This document shows, piece by piece, positions 27,801 through 37,500 of a DNA stretch of 64,000 bases. The position numbers and the translations under genes are program-made. Under the pieces are notes generated by a model that was not told where the DNA came from, did no database searches, and worked only from the letters and a program-made list of their open reading frames with translations. The stretch comes from a virus: the IMG/VR virus record IMGVR_UViG_3300028197_000962, positions 36,190 through 100,189 of that record, one strand, 5' to 3'. Positions within the stretch are counted from its first letter, which is position 1. Each line of letters begins with the position of its first letter.

Positions 27801-29964
27801 CAGCTGTTGGTAATGTAAGTGTACTAGAAGCAGATGAAACGTTAGTAAAAACTTTCTTGATTATAATTTGTGCAGCTCCAAGATCGACACTGTCAATGTT
27901 AGTCGCACCTAGTTCTGTATATAATGTGTTGTCGTCTACATTAATTAAATCACCGCTCACAACCTCTAAATCAGTGATTTGTTGTACGTTGGCAGGCGGA
28001 GCACCATCAAACAGATTAGAGACGGTCTGAATGCCTGCTAGGGTCATCTCAGACCCTGTGTTGTTAATGTTATGAACTCTAAGTAGAACTGGGTCAGAAA
28101 TAGTATTGTCAGTTGAGATAAACCTAACAAGATCGTTTGTAGTAACAATACCAACAAACGTACCTCTTTCCGCAGTAATCGTACTAAAACCAGCAGGAGT
28201 AGCAGCTGCATTGCTGCCACCTCTACCCGTGATAGTAAAGGAAGTTCCAAACTTTCTTGTTGTTGAAAGTTTTAAATCAGCATTAAACGTCTGAATTCCT
28301 ACTGACGTTCCTTGATATACTGATTTTACTTTTGAAATATCATAGCTTGTAGTAATAGCAACAGTAGTGGTAAAATCTACACCATCAACAGAGATTCTTT
28401 CCCCTTTATGGAAAACTCCTTTTACTTGTCTAAGACTGAGAGTGGAAATTCCAGTAGCGTTAGAATCAATGTCAACAACGAATCCAGATGCACCGCTATT
28501 TTGTCCTGATAGGAAAGCACCAGAACGTAACGAAGTAAAAGGTTGTGTGGTCTCTAATTTTGTATATGGAGAAATATCAAATAGTCTCAGCGTATACTCT
28601 GATTGAGGACCTTCAAAAACTTGGGATTCTAAATTATAATCATAAATTCTACACTCACCAATTGCTTGACCTGCTGGTAAAGTAGAACCTACACCAACTC
28701 TTGAATCTCTGAGCGATGCTGCAATAGTGGTCCCAAAACCAACGACAGGTGAACCATGGACATTATTAATTACAATTTTTGGTCCGATTGAGATAGGTAC
28801 AGCTTCTTGAAATACTCTTCTGGTACTTCTAGGTTTTTCAACATCAATAACTGTATCAGTTTGCTTATCAATCTCAAATCCACTTACATATGCTTTGCCT
28901 GAGGAAAATACATACTCCATCAAAGCATCAGAAGGAGCATTTGCTTGATATGTTAATTCATCAGCGTTATATAATCCATCATTTCCAAGATAGTTGTTTA
29001 AAGTATTTTTGATTGACAGTTCAAAAGGTTTAATATAGTAATTACCAGACTCGTCATGAGTTCTTCTAGCAAATTCTGCTTTGACAAAATTGTATTCACT
29101 ATTTCTTACAAAAGTTTCAATTTCTCCATTTTGAATTCTCATCAATTCAACAAAAGTTGGATCATCATTATCGATGATTAACTTTGAAGACAATACGGCT
29201 GAGATTTTTAATCTGTCTGCACCTGGTGCCGAATAGTTGCTAAACCCCTGTGCATTATCATTAAGAGATTGATCTTCATCAGCATTGATAATTTCCTCAA
29301 CAACAGTCAAACCAACCTTCAAGGTTGGCATGGAATCATACTGTTGGAGAAGAATTGTCTGAGGATTAACGGTTACAAAATTTCCTCTTAAAAAATATAC
29401 TCCTTCTTGAATATTTGCAGCAGATCCAGTAATATTTGCTTCAACTGAGACAGCTTTGGCAAATCCTTGATTGGCAGAAATTGCAGTATTTCCATAGGAA
29501 ATAGATTCTAGGAGAATTAAATTTTCTCCTTCTGTGAAGTTACCATTCTCAAAGTTTGATCCACTCTTAATAATTGTAAAATATAAGGTGTCTAAACTTA
29601 GTTCCGAATTTGATGAATCTAAAACAAAGTCAATTCTTGCTTCAATTCCAGATTCTTCTCCCCTGAATTTCTTACCAACAAGTTGTTCTATATAAAAACT
29701 AATCGGAATACCGGCAAAATTCGGATCTATGCATACACCAGTAAAGACATCTTGATAAGAAAGTTGTCCAGGAATTACTTTGGAACCTTCTTTAAAAAAG
29801 TGTGTTCCAAATTTTTCAATCTGATCTTGAAGAATAGATTGTAATCCAGTTAGTTCCCTAGCCTGAACCGGAGTTCCTGGTTTAAATAGAACTTTGTGAA
29901 AATTATTCGCAGCATCAAAATCGTCATAATAAGGGGTGATGTTTAGATTAGTTTCCTGGGGCAT
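21853..29964 (-). CDS. Giant baseplate/tail structural protein (DUF4815-like), 2703 aa
   Basis: A very large virion protein downstream of gp8, where T4 has gp9-gp12. The N-terminus (NITPYYDDFDAANNFHKVLF, KPGTPVQARELTGLQSILQ) matches the DUF4815 family of marine phage baseplate proteins. The bulk is beta-rich with many short V-G-x-T elements. Around residues 1750-1870 is an Arg/Ser/Gly-rich low-complexity tract flanked by two related motifs (WHFDQNGVLISTGRLNS and YNFDRSGNLIATANLGS). A GYT-type repeat follows near residues 2110-2190, and the C-terminal 140 residues form an ordered domain. It probably replaces T4 gp10/gp11-like fibre-attachment proteins; the assignment is by position and size. 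Confidence 0.85.
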   Translation of the reverse strand: MPQETNLNITPYYDDFDAANNFHKVLFKPGTPVQARELTGLQSILQDQIEKFGTHFFKEGSKVIPGQLSYQDVFTGVCIDPNFAGIPISFYIEQLVGKKFRGEESGIEARIDFVLDSSNSELSLDTLYFTIIKSGSNFENGNFTEGENLILLESISYGNTAISANQGFAKAVSVEANITGSAANIQEGVYFLRGNFVTVNPQTILLQQYDSMPTLKVGLTVVEEIINADEDQSLNDNAQGFSNYSAPGADRLKISAVLSSKLIIDNDDPTFVELMRIQNGEIETFVRNSEYNFVKAEFARRTHDESGNYYIKPFELSIKNTLNNYLGNDGLYNADELTYQANAPSDALMEYVFSSGKAYVSGFEIDKQTDTVIDVEKPRSTRRVFQEAVPISIGPKIVINNVHGSPVVGFGTTIAASLRDSRVGVGSTLPAGQAIGECRIYDYNLESQVFEGPQSEYTLRLFDISPYTKLETTQPFTSLRSGAFLSGQNSGASGFVVDIDSNATGISTLSLRQVKGVFHKGERISVDGVDFTTTVAITTSYDISKVKSVYQGTSVGIQTFNADLKLSTTRKFGTSFTITGRGGSNAAATPAGFSTITAERGTFVGIVTTNDLVRFISTDNTISDPVLLRVHNINNTGSEMTLAGIQTVSNLFDGAPPANVQQITDLEVVSGDLINVDDNTLYTELGATNIDSVDLGAAQIIIKKVFTNVSSASSTLTLPTAADNEFYLPFDEERYHVAYRDGTIQPLTDDMVVPAINSKTVTISGLAREEETNIRVAVTLNKNKVVQKQKSLNNVSSVVITRSSDTSSGIGSTTLNDGLTYSNVYGTRVQDKEISLNKPDVLRVLGVFESDDQNDPNLPTATLTSISGPNQSTSDFIVGEKIIGEDTKAVARFVSAVSGTIVELVYLNGKEFAFDERVIGQTSNTAATVTTLGQADKNVTGDYLVDNGQRNSFYDYGRIKRRKGRESAGRKLRIIFQNFVVAAADSGDVFTSESYENELYSNDIPSFNGIRNTDIIDIRPRVGDYDSTSTLSPFDFATRNFTQSGQSTSNILVSNENLVLNYEYYLGRIDRVFLDSVGNFNIVNGVPSENPELPNGLDGSLEVATINLPPYLFSLDSASIQRIEHKRYTMKDIGDLDTRITSLEYYTALSLLEKETEALTIQDAKGLDRFKSGFFVDNFKTHQIQDQSNEDFSCSIDTYNGEMRPSHYTTSIDMVLATAAISGIGVSAPSTLDQRFNDQLTDPNVRKTGDLVTLNYADLVYMQNIFASRVESVNPFLVTNWTGTLHLYPSSDIWVDQKVIKTSEFDVNGPDFMASTQTIGIDEAKGFAEIEWGSWVDTVIGREARPVDVTSTSSSTKQLNATDDVTTTTTKVVRTTTDVQLLSKTRDGVAIRKSPHIKKQTVGSRVLNRSSILYMRSRNIEFTGTRLRPRTQVYPILDNQNMVDYMAPKLLEISMTAGTFTVGETVIGSMAQSNTQINPLPNEATGTFKFRLATANHKSGAYDDPSSTFTLNPYNNDETLPDDYSSVSSVLNIDTTSLAAQTSGDFFGHPRRRMILKGLTSGAQATVSDIRLVTDEVGGVIGCIYIPDPSKPGNPQFITGTKIVKLTSIPQTSFISSLNQTSAEATFQANGLLEFTEESVISVRATALHKTVFQENTTAENILGATSNVISENSADTILRNVRQVQPASGGRPSGNCDARYVAYTTAVNNGYGSYTAYARAVGDYEKNLIYNTAVLLTRPGAPSSCGGGGRSSRRQARSAPQRRSGRSSRSRSRRSGRTWHFDQNGVLISTGRLNSGRRATYTSDRNAGTSNRSYTGRNLGRSNRGGSRSFNRAPSSRRSGGGRSGGGGGGRSYNFDRSGNLIATANLGSTTTASTSKCARGRDPLAQSFFVTSADGMFVTAIECYFQTKDTTLPVTIQIRTMRDGIPTTTVLPFAELDLLPSQVNISDDASVPTRFIFPSPVFLKGGQEYAFVLLSDTPQYGAWISRMGETDITNSLTSSDATRAVISQQPLLGSCFKSQNGSTWDPSQFEDIKFTMFRAQFTTGTSGNVTFYNPDMGVSNGGITKLGANPVQTVSKKSTVGLGSTLAASQELVIIPGVNLSQVNNPTATGVVINTLGSIGIGNSVDVINSGIGYTPSIGFGTYTTNLTTLSGSGSGAVGKVTVSSGGITSCFVTNGGTGYGVGDELGITTLGSTTLGRNARFSVGIISAINSVVLDNVQGQFITGVAGTMTYVVQETGAVGVLTGVNADATTSNANFDGIHLNVRHRNHAMNSGTNTVSINNVKPDMRPTSLIADISATSSGNIGLADTSKFDTFENVGVGTTNPGYAIIGNELIAYTGVNGSTLTGITRNIDAKGTFAHNTSDLIAKYELNGVSLRRINRDHVLSDASTTRPRTLDSYAIKIDMSADGINRSANTSFPKLGFNSTKKVGGDTVSGGNNIQFETITPNVQTMILPGTSLNASIRTVSGTSIDGNEISFLDEGYESITIGSPNNLETPRILASATNEGTLLSDLPGNKSLTLDMEFSSTNSFISPVVDLDRVNMVLTSNRLNNAVTDFAADKRVSVTGEDPNAAIYITKKVELANPANSIRVLLECYRDQSAEIRVLYKIFTDDSDIDSTPYNLFPGYENIDDLGNVIDVANNNGRSNVFVPPSARRNQFKDYEFSVDDLPDFVGFQLKIVLSGTNQAKPPIVKNLRAIAVK

Positions 29965-29968
29965 TTTC

Positions 29969-31516
29969 TTAGAATTCTAAAACGATTTTGATGTCTTCTT
30001 TTTGGTTTGACGATCTCAAAACAGATGGTCTGTTATCAATGTAGATTATTTGCCCACTCTGGGGATTAACCTCAGGATTTGAAGTTCCTTTGTCAAACGT
30101 CTGGCCTAGGAAGTAGGTCCTATTATTTAGAACGGTAGAGATACCCGAGAAAGATGTGTCAATAGCAACAGTGGCATTACCACCATTAATATTAAAGGAA
30201 CCACCGTTTGTAAGTGAATTTTGGAATCTTAGTTGTTTATATCCATAGAGTGGATTGACACCAGCAGTAGACGATGTTGCTACTTGACTATCTTGCCAAT
30301 ACTTCAAAACACCAGTAGTATTATCAAAAGAAACAACTCTACCGATTGCAGTTGATCCAACTCCGACATTTTGTGTAATTACATCATCCTCAATAAATGA
30401 GACTTGATTCAATTGACTAGAAGTAACTTTCACTGCATAAACAGTGCTTGCCTTTTCTGATGAAACTCTACTACTTGATCCGTAAATAAGTGGATCTTTA
30501 ACAACACCAATTCTGGCAAATTCATTTCCAGTAATAAAATCGGGGTTAGTGGCATCATTTTCAAGTCTTGAATAGATCATGACTTTACGGGCACCAAGTT
30601 CATTGTAAATATTGGATCCATGACCACCATCTGGTGGAATAATTACATTAGTAACTGCATCCACATTACCTGCAGGATTGACAATACCTGCACCATCCAA
30701 GTCAAGAGTTCCGAATGAATATCCTGATCCACCGGTAGAAACGTCAACAGTTTGAATTTTACCGTCAGCATTAACAGTTACACTTGCCTTTGCGCCTTCA
30801 CCATCACCAAAAATATCTACATTACTATAAGTTAATGCAGTTCCATAACCAACACCTCTATTAGCAACTGTTACAATTTTTATTTGACCACTAGTAGAAG
30901 AATTATCCCTAACTGCTCCAGTATCAGTATTTGAACTCCAATCATTTGGAACAGGAATAAAATTAGTAGAATCAAATCTAAGGATGTCTGATGGAGTTAA
31001 AGTATAGAGATACTTCCAAACATAATCATCTCCACTACTACCAGCTGATCTTGGTTCTAAATCAGTAAACAAAGGTTGATCAAGAGATGGTTTTCCAGTT
31101 GGGTTATCCGGAGAAATACCATTATGCAAACAAATATAAACTCTATAATCTTTATTGATTATATAATATTTTGAATTATATAACGTCGTTGATTTTGAAA
31201 CTGGGGCAAGATTATTTCTACTATAGTCATTTCTATACATGTCATACTTTTCACCGGATGCCCATGTATATTTTTCTACAACTCTTTTCACATCAGAAGA
31301 ATTAATCTTCTTCATAGCTAGCATTGTATCCCAATAACGATTCTCTTCATTAATAGAATCTATTGGAGATGGAGGGTTAGTATTCCAATTAGCGTCAAGA
31401 TTGACGGCATTTGGTAAACCAACCCATGTATAGTAGGAACTACCAGTAGATGATATCCCAGAAACGAAATTATTCGCACTAAGGATACGAAACTGTTCAG
31501 TTATAATCGCAGCCAT
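29969..31516 (-). CDS. gp8: Baseplate wedge protein gp8
   Basis: A 515-residue homologue of T4 gp8 (334), a dimeric wedge component. The N-terminal 190 residues (FRILSANNFV, YYTWVGLPNAVNLDANWNT, RVYICLHNGISPDNPTGKPS, DDYVWKYLYTLTPSDILRF) are the conserved core. The additional C-terminal half has a GVGYGTALTYSNVDIFGDG-type repeat followed by GGSGYSF, related to the modules in gp14 and the giant proteins. A late element ATAAATA overlaps the stop of the upstream giant gene, 17 nt before this ATG. Confidence 0.94.
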   Translation of the reverse strand: MAAIITEQFRILSANNFVSGISSTGSSYYTWVGLPNAVNLDANWNTNPPSPIDSINEENRYWDTMLAMKKINSSDVKRVVEKYTWASGEKYDMYRNDYSRNNLAPVSKSTTLYNSKYYIINKDYRVYICLHNGISPDNPTGKPSLDQPLFTDLEPRSAGSSGDDYVWKYLYTLTPSDILRFDSTNFIPVPNDWSSNTDTGAVRDNSSTSGQIKIVTVANRGVGYGTALTYSNVDIFGDGEGAKASVTVNADGKIQTVDVSTGGSGYSFGTLDLDGAGIVNPAGNVDAVTNVIIPPDGGHGSNIYNELGARKVMIYSRLENDATNPDFITGNEFARIGVVKDPLIYGSSSRVSSEKASTVYAVKVTSSQLNQVSFIEDDVITQNVGVGSTAIGRVVSFDNTTGVLKYWQDSQVATSSTAGVNPLYGYKQLRFQNSLTNGGSFNINGGNATVAIDTSFSGISTVLNNRTYFLGQTFDKGTSNPEVNPQSGQIIYIDNRPSVLRSSNQKEDIKIVLEF

Positions 31517-31533
31517 TTTAACTTTTTTCTAGT

Positions 31534-31540
31534 TATTTAT
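31534..31540 (-). promoter_or_regulatory. Late promoter before gp8 (ATAAATA)
   Basis: ATAAATA on the minus strand overlapping the stop of the giant gp7-like gene, just upstream of gp8. Confidence 0.65.
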
Positions 31541-34500
31541 GTTAGATAACCAACTGATTTTAGGGGTAGACTCCTTAAAATCAATGGTCCGGTGGATATG
31601 CCAGTAAATCCATTACTTAGTGAAGGTGTAAATGTTTTCGCAATACCAGATCTAGTGAACGATTTAAGTTGACCCCAACTATATCTACCGAAGAATTGAC
31701 TATGACCAATTCCTGTTATACCGTTGAGACTATCAACATTTACTGTAACCTTAACAACATGGGTTGTTCCGATTCCAACTGCTTCCGTTGTTGCAATAGA
31801 AACAGATGCTGCCTCATACACATTGTCTAAACAAGTTGTTCCAATTCCAAGAACGGAACCACCAAGATCAAGCGATGTAACTCCTTGACCAATATTGGAA
31901 TCAAATACAACAAATGGATATCCACTTGCAATATTCGGAATTGTTCTTGCAGCACCAGGACCCATAAATGCGGTGCTTCTCAAAATAGAATTCGATGGAA
32001 TAAGAAGATCAAATACAAGTTTTGTAGGAGATGCTGTAGAAACTCCACTAATAACTCCATAATCACCTGCATAGTTTACACTCTTAATTTCTTCTACTTC
32101 AAAGTTTGGAGGAGTAAGCAGAATGACAGGTGGATTGCTGAATGTATATCCAGCACCAGCGTTACTTACATTGATTGAAGTAACTGCTGTTCCAGTTATG
32201 GACGCAATAGCAGTTGCTCTGGTTGCAGAACCAAGACCAACACTATTGGCAATAGAAACTAATGGTGCCGTCGTGTATCCAAGACCAGAGTTTGTGATAC
32301 TGATTGAAGCAACAGTACCAAAACCAGATATAATAGCGGTAGCTGCTGCTCCAATTTTAAGATCTTGATTTATAATTCTTACTGTTTGTAAGTCACTTCT
32401 CAAAGATTCTGGATAACTATCAAATGCAGCAACACTATCCACCCAGATTTCAGTAGAACCTAAACCAACTGGTTTAATAATATGTGTTTCTGGGAAAATT
32501 CTTGCAGCATAAAGGTCTCTATCTTTTGTTACAGCATTTCCATCTAAGAATAAATCTTCCTGTTGTTTGCACCACATCATTGGTCTTTGAAGTGTTGCAT
32601 CAGTTCTTAAACCGGGCCCTTGATATGGAGATGTAGCGAAAGCATCAGCAGTTGTGATACCAGATACAAATCTTGTATCCTGAATAAACTCGAATGAATT
32701 CTGATCTTTACCTGCAGTAATTCTAACGGTATCTCCGGTTTTAATTGTTTCAATAATATCTTTACTAATAACATCAACACCACCAGTTCCGCGATAGAAC
32801 ATAATCGAACATGTGTCACCAACTTTTGGTGCTTCTATAAATGTAATGTTTGAACCACCATTAAATCGATATGCAACTCCTGGTTCTTGTAAAATGTCAT
32901 TCAAGAATACTAAGATAGTTTGTTCAACATCAATTAAAGATCCTTTTTGTGCTCTAATGGAAGTTGTTGCTTCTCCCTTTTTCAAAGTGAAGACCTTAGA
33001 TTCTCCATCGAAGAAGGAATCAAGTTTATCAAATACATCTAAATCACCAAATCTCCATCCTGTAAATTTGTCAGAAGAAATTCTACTTAAATTAATTCTA
33101 AAATCATTTACCCCAGCACCAACGAATCTATGGATGTATGAAGAACCTGATTGAGCAGGACCAACATCGAAAGTAATTGAATCAGAGGAAATTGAAGTAA
33201 CTGTGCGACCAGTTCCCGATGCAGGATCAGTTGGTCTTGGATAACCAATCTGTTGTTTGAATTGATCACTATCACAAGAGAAGATTAACGACTCATCAAC
33301 CAAAGTAATTTGATCAGTTACCACAATAGTGTGAATACCAATAGTTGCAGTAATAACACCAGAAACAGCATCGTATGCTGCAAACTCAACTTTATAGTTA
33401 TTAGTACCAAATCCAATAGGAGTAGTAGAAATACTATAAGTTGGTATACCAGTAACTCCACCTTTTGGAACTGTTAAAATTTCTCCGGCTTTAAATCCAT
33501 ATCCACTATTAATAATATCAAAACCAGATACATTAGAGTTTTGTGAAACTTTTATGTCAATATAAGCATTTGTTCCAATTTTAGATCCAGGAGAATCTGG
33601 ATGATAAATTAATGGAATACGTGTATATGGAATTGGGTCATCAAAGACAACAATCGGAGGATTGCTGAATGTATACCCTGTACCAGGATTTGTAATGGTA
33701 ACACTAGTGATGTTGCCATTTGATACAATTGCCGTACCAATAGATGTTACATTAACAGTGTCAATGTCACTAGTTCTAAGACCAACATTATAATCCAATT
33801 CAAGAACAACTCCATTAAGAGTTGCAATTCCCGATCTATATCCAGAACCACTATTACCAATACTAATAGAGGTTATAGTTCCAAATCCACTAACATTAGC
33901 AGTTCCGCCAGCAGCCACTAATGGTTGATAACCATAACCTTGACTAGAACCAACTGAAATAATGACACCACCAACAGGAATACTACCGGTGTTTACATCA
34001 TTTGTGACAGATGCCGCGAATCCACTGAATACGACAGATGTGATACCAGCGTTTTCAGTAAACTCGAAATCATTAATTCTAGAACCCTGAGATGGAATTT
34101 GTACAATATCGTTAATTAGAATAAGACCATGAGTGGTGCTAAATGCCTCAACGTTAACTCCATCTTGTCTGAGAGTGAAAGTTTTGCCAACACCAGTCAA
34201 TTCTGTTGATATGGAATCAAATAAGTAATTGGTTGCATAAGTATGTGTAGAAGTTCCAACTAAACCACTTCTTATGAAAGATCTTCCTTGGAAAGTGGAT
34301 GTGGTTTGAATTCCAGTATAATCAATATCATCTGGGTCAGTTCCTTCTTTTGGAACTAATCCATTAGGAGCAGTGTAAAAATTAATAGTATTTTGAACAA
34401 TATTATAACTACCTTCATATTTTTCTACTTTGGCACCAAGAGCGTGAGTAGCAAACCCAGTTCCCATCCATCCTCTTTGAACTACTAACACGTTAGTGCT

Positions 34501-37500
34501 TCCAAATCCAACTTGATTGATTTTCACAAATTCGCCATCAACTTTTAGTAAGTCTCCACCAATGAATGAAGTTATACCAGAAAGTCTCATAAATTCTCCA
34601 CCAAAAGACATTTCCTCAACCAAAGCGTGCTCAACGTTGCCAGGAATAACGGGATCTTGAATATTGTTGTCAAGAGCAACAATACACTTGGTGTTTTGAT
34701 CTTGTGATAAGAATTGATGTATGGTTCCAATACCAGAAGTTGTTAGATTTAAATAATTTCCAACCGTCGATGAAAGTGCTTTTGATGGTGTTTCAGCAAG
34801 ACGAATTGATTTGTCATCAACTTTAATAGCGTACACATACTCAGGAAGTTTATCAGTGCTTCCATATCCAGCAATCGTTGTGGTTTTAATTCCAATTGAT
34901 GATGTCGTTCCAGAACCAGTTGGGTTATACTGCAATCTTTCACCAGATGCAAAGAAGTGATTTGGCAGTAAAATTAAATCTTCATCGGTATCAACAACCA
35001 AAGGATTACTGGCATCAAAGTCCTTACCAAAGATGCTAAATCCATCATGAGTTAACTCAAATGCTCTCTTAACATCTGCTTGTGTATTTGTATAAGATCC
35101 TCTAAAACTTTCAACTTTGGTGTCAAAAAGATTTAATTGGAAAAGATCATCAACACCACCCTTGGTTTCAGAAGCAGAAGTAATAAGAGTTTTGACTCTT
35201 ACATTTGTAAGAGGTGGCGCAACATAAATTACGTTATAGTTATTGCCATCAACAATAGCGGTAATAGTGCCAATACCTGAATTTTCAAGAATATTATCAT
35301 CCTCAATATTACCATATTGTGATTCATAGATGATTTTAGAACTATCGATCATGTAGATACCTTCAAGTAACTCATATCGATCATTAGTAACATCATGAAT
35401 GTTAATAAGGATATGAGCAGCTTCTGATTTATCAGTGCTATTACCAAAAGTGGCAATAGTAGTAATACCAGGAGATCCTGCTGATGGAATATCTGAATAT
35501 TGTGCTTGAAGATCACCAGTGGTTAGGTTGATTGTACCAATACCAAGAGTAGATACTCCACCTAAGAATTGTTGAGTAAAGATATTAAAACTAATACCAG
35601 TTCCAACTACACCTGCCTGAGGAGTTGCATTGAGATAATAAACACCACCAGAAACGTAAGAACTAAACGTTGCAATACCATTAATATCTGCTGCTACGGT
35701 GCTTTTATCTATATTTGACATATTGGCATACTCAATACCATATGTTAAATTATTATTGTGAAGTGAGTTGATGTTTAAAACTTCATAGTTAGACCCAGCA
35801 CTCATCTGCACTTGGAACTTATGACCAGCATCATATTGCGAAACTGGAATAGAGAGAATATTAACTGCTGTCGTAACACCAGGGTTAATCTTACTTCCTT
35901 TTGAAGCTACCTCAACAATATCACCAACAGTGTGAATACCAACCAATGTAGAAATACCAACAGCATGATGAATATCTCTGTCTACATTATAGACTAGTCC
36001 ACGAAGTTCAAAATCATTTGTGCCATAATCATTTGGATAAAATAACAGTTGACCTTCACTACCATTAACAACAAAATCAAAATATCCATTTAAGTCTTTT
36101 ATGCCATCCGTTATAGCATACTCTTGGATATATCCATTACCACCATCATCGACCATAAGTTCGACGATTTCCATTCTTCTAGTATCGATAAATTGCTTAT
36201 CGTTGGTTAAGATAAAATACTTTCTAAAACGAGTTCCTGAAAGTGCAAAAGTATCGACAATTTCAAATCTGGTTGCTCTTGGAATATTATTAAATTGATC
36301 AGATATGTTGTCAATTTTTAACACTCTATTGCCAACAGACTCTTCAAAATCTGCAATTGGAATGTTTCTTGTTATAATTTCATCAGAAAGGAAAGACCCG
36401 GAGATAAGTTTTGAATTTTCAGAAACAAAATCAAAGTCGTATCTACAATATGTTTCTAATTGAGTAATTAAGTCTACAAATAACTCAAGACCACTACTAG
36501 ATACCGATGCCTTATTGAAAGTTTCATCCCTAGATTCAATTTGTAAATCAGCAAATTTCTTAAATCCACCAGTATGATTCATGGAAGAAACAATATCATT
36601 CCAAGTATCATATGCAATTTGTGATTTTAGAGAATATGAGAAATATTGATAATAATCACTATCAATTATTCTTTGAGAATTTACACTTGGTTTACCAGTA
36701 TTTTTCTGCCACCCCAAAATAAGTTCTTCGACACCAACAATATCATAGAAAGAATTTACGTTAATCTTTTCAGACACTTTACCTATTGTCCCAGAACCAA
36801 GACCTCTTACAATATCACCAACAAGAACTTCTTTGATAACATTAACTTTTAGAATTTTATTGGAATTGTCCCAAGATGATACTTTTCCATTTTTTGATTC
36901 TAAGACATTTGTAATTACAATATCTTCATTGATAGAGAAGTTGTTTTTTACGAGATTTGGGGCAAAAATTGGGAAATCTTCAAAGGGAATAATTCTTCCA
37001 GAAGATTTCGTAGTTACATATGTTCCGGGATTGGTTACAGTAGAATCTAACTTATAAGTTACAGATCCAATACCACCAATATTCTCATCGACATTAGTAA
37101 CCTCAAAGAACTTGAAATTATAATCTGGAGAGTTATAACCACTTCCTTCTGATGAAATACCAATACCTTCAATGAATACTTTTTTACCAACTGAGAATGG
37201 GAAAGATGTAGATGTTGAGAATCCAATATTTAATTGAATAGTAACTTCTTTTGTAACTGTATTGAATCCAACAGTATTGATACCAACACCATTGGAGTTA
37301 TTGACAGTAATGATATTAGGAGCAACATCAGAAAGATTCTTAGCATTTTCCCTGATATTAATCTTGGAAATAGAACCGTTTTTAACTTCTGCTTGAAGAG
37401 ATACATTCTCAACTTTTTTGTTGGTGAATGCATCAATAACAACTAAATTAGGTTCAATATTATATCCATTGCCACCAGAAGAAATTCCAATACTACCAAA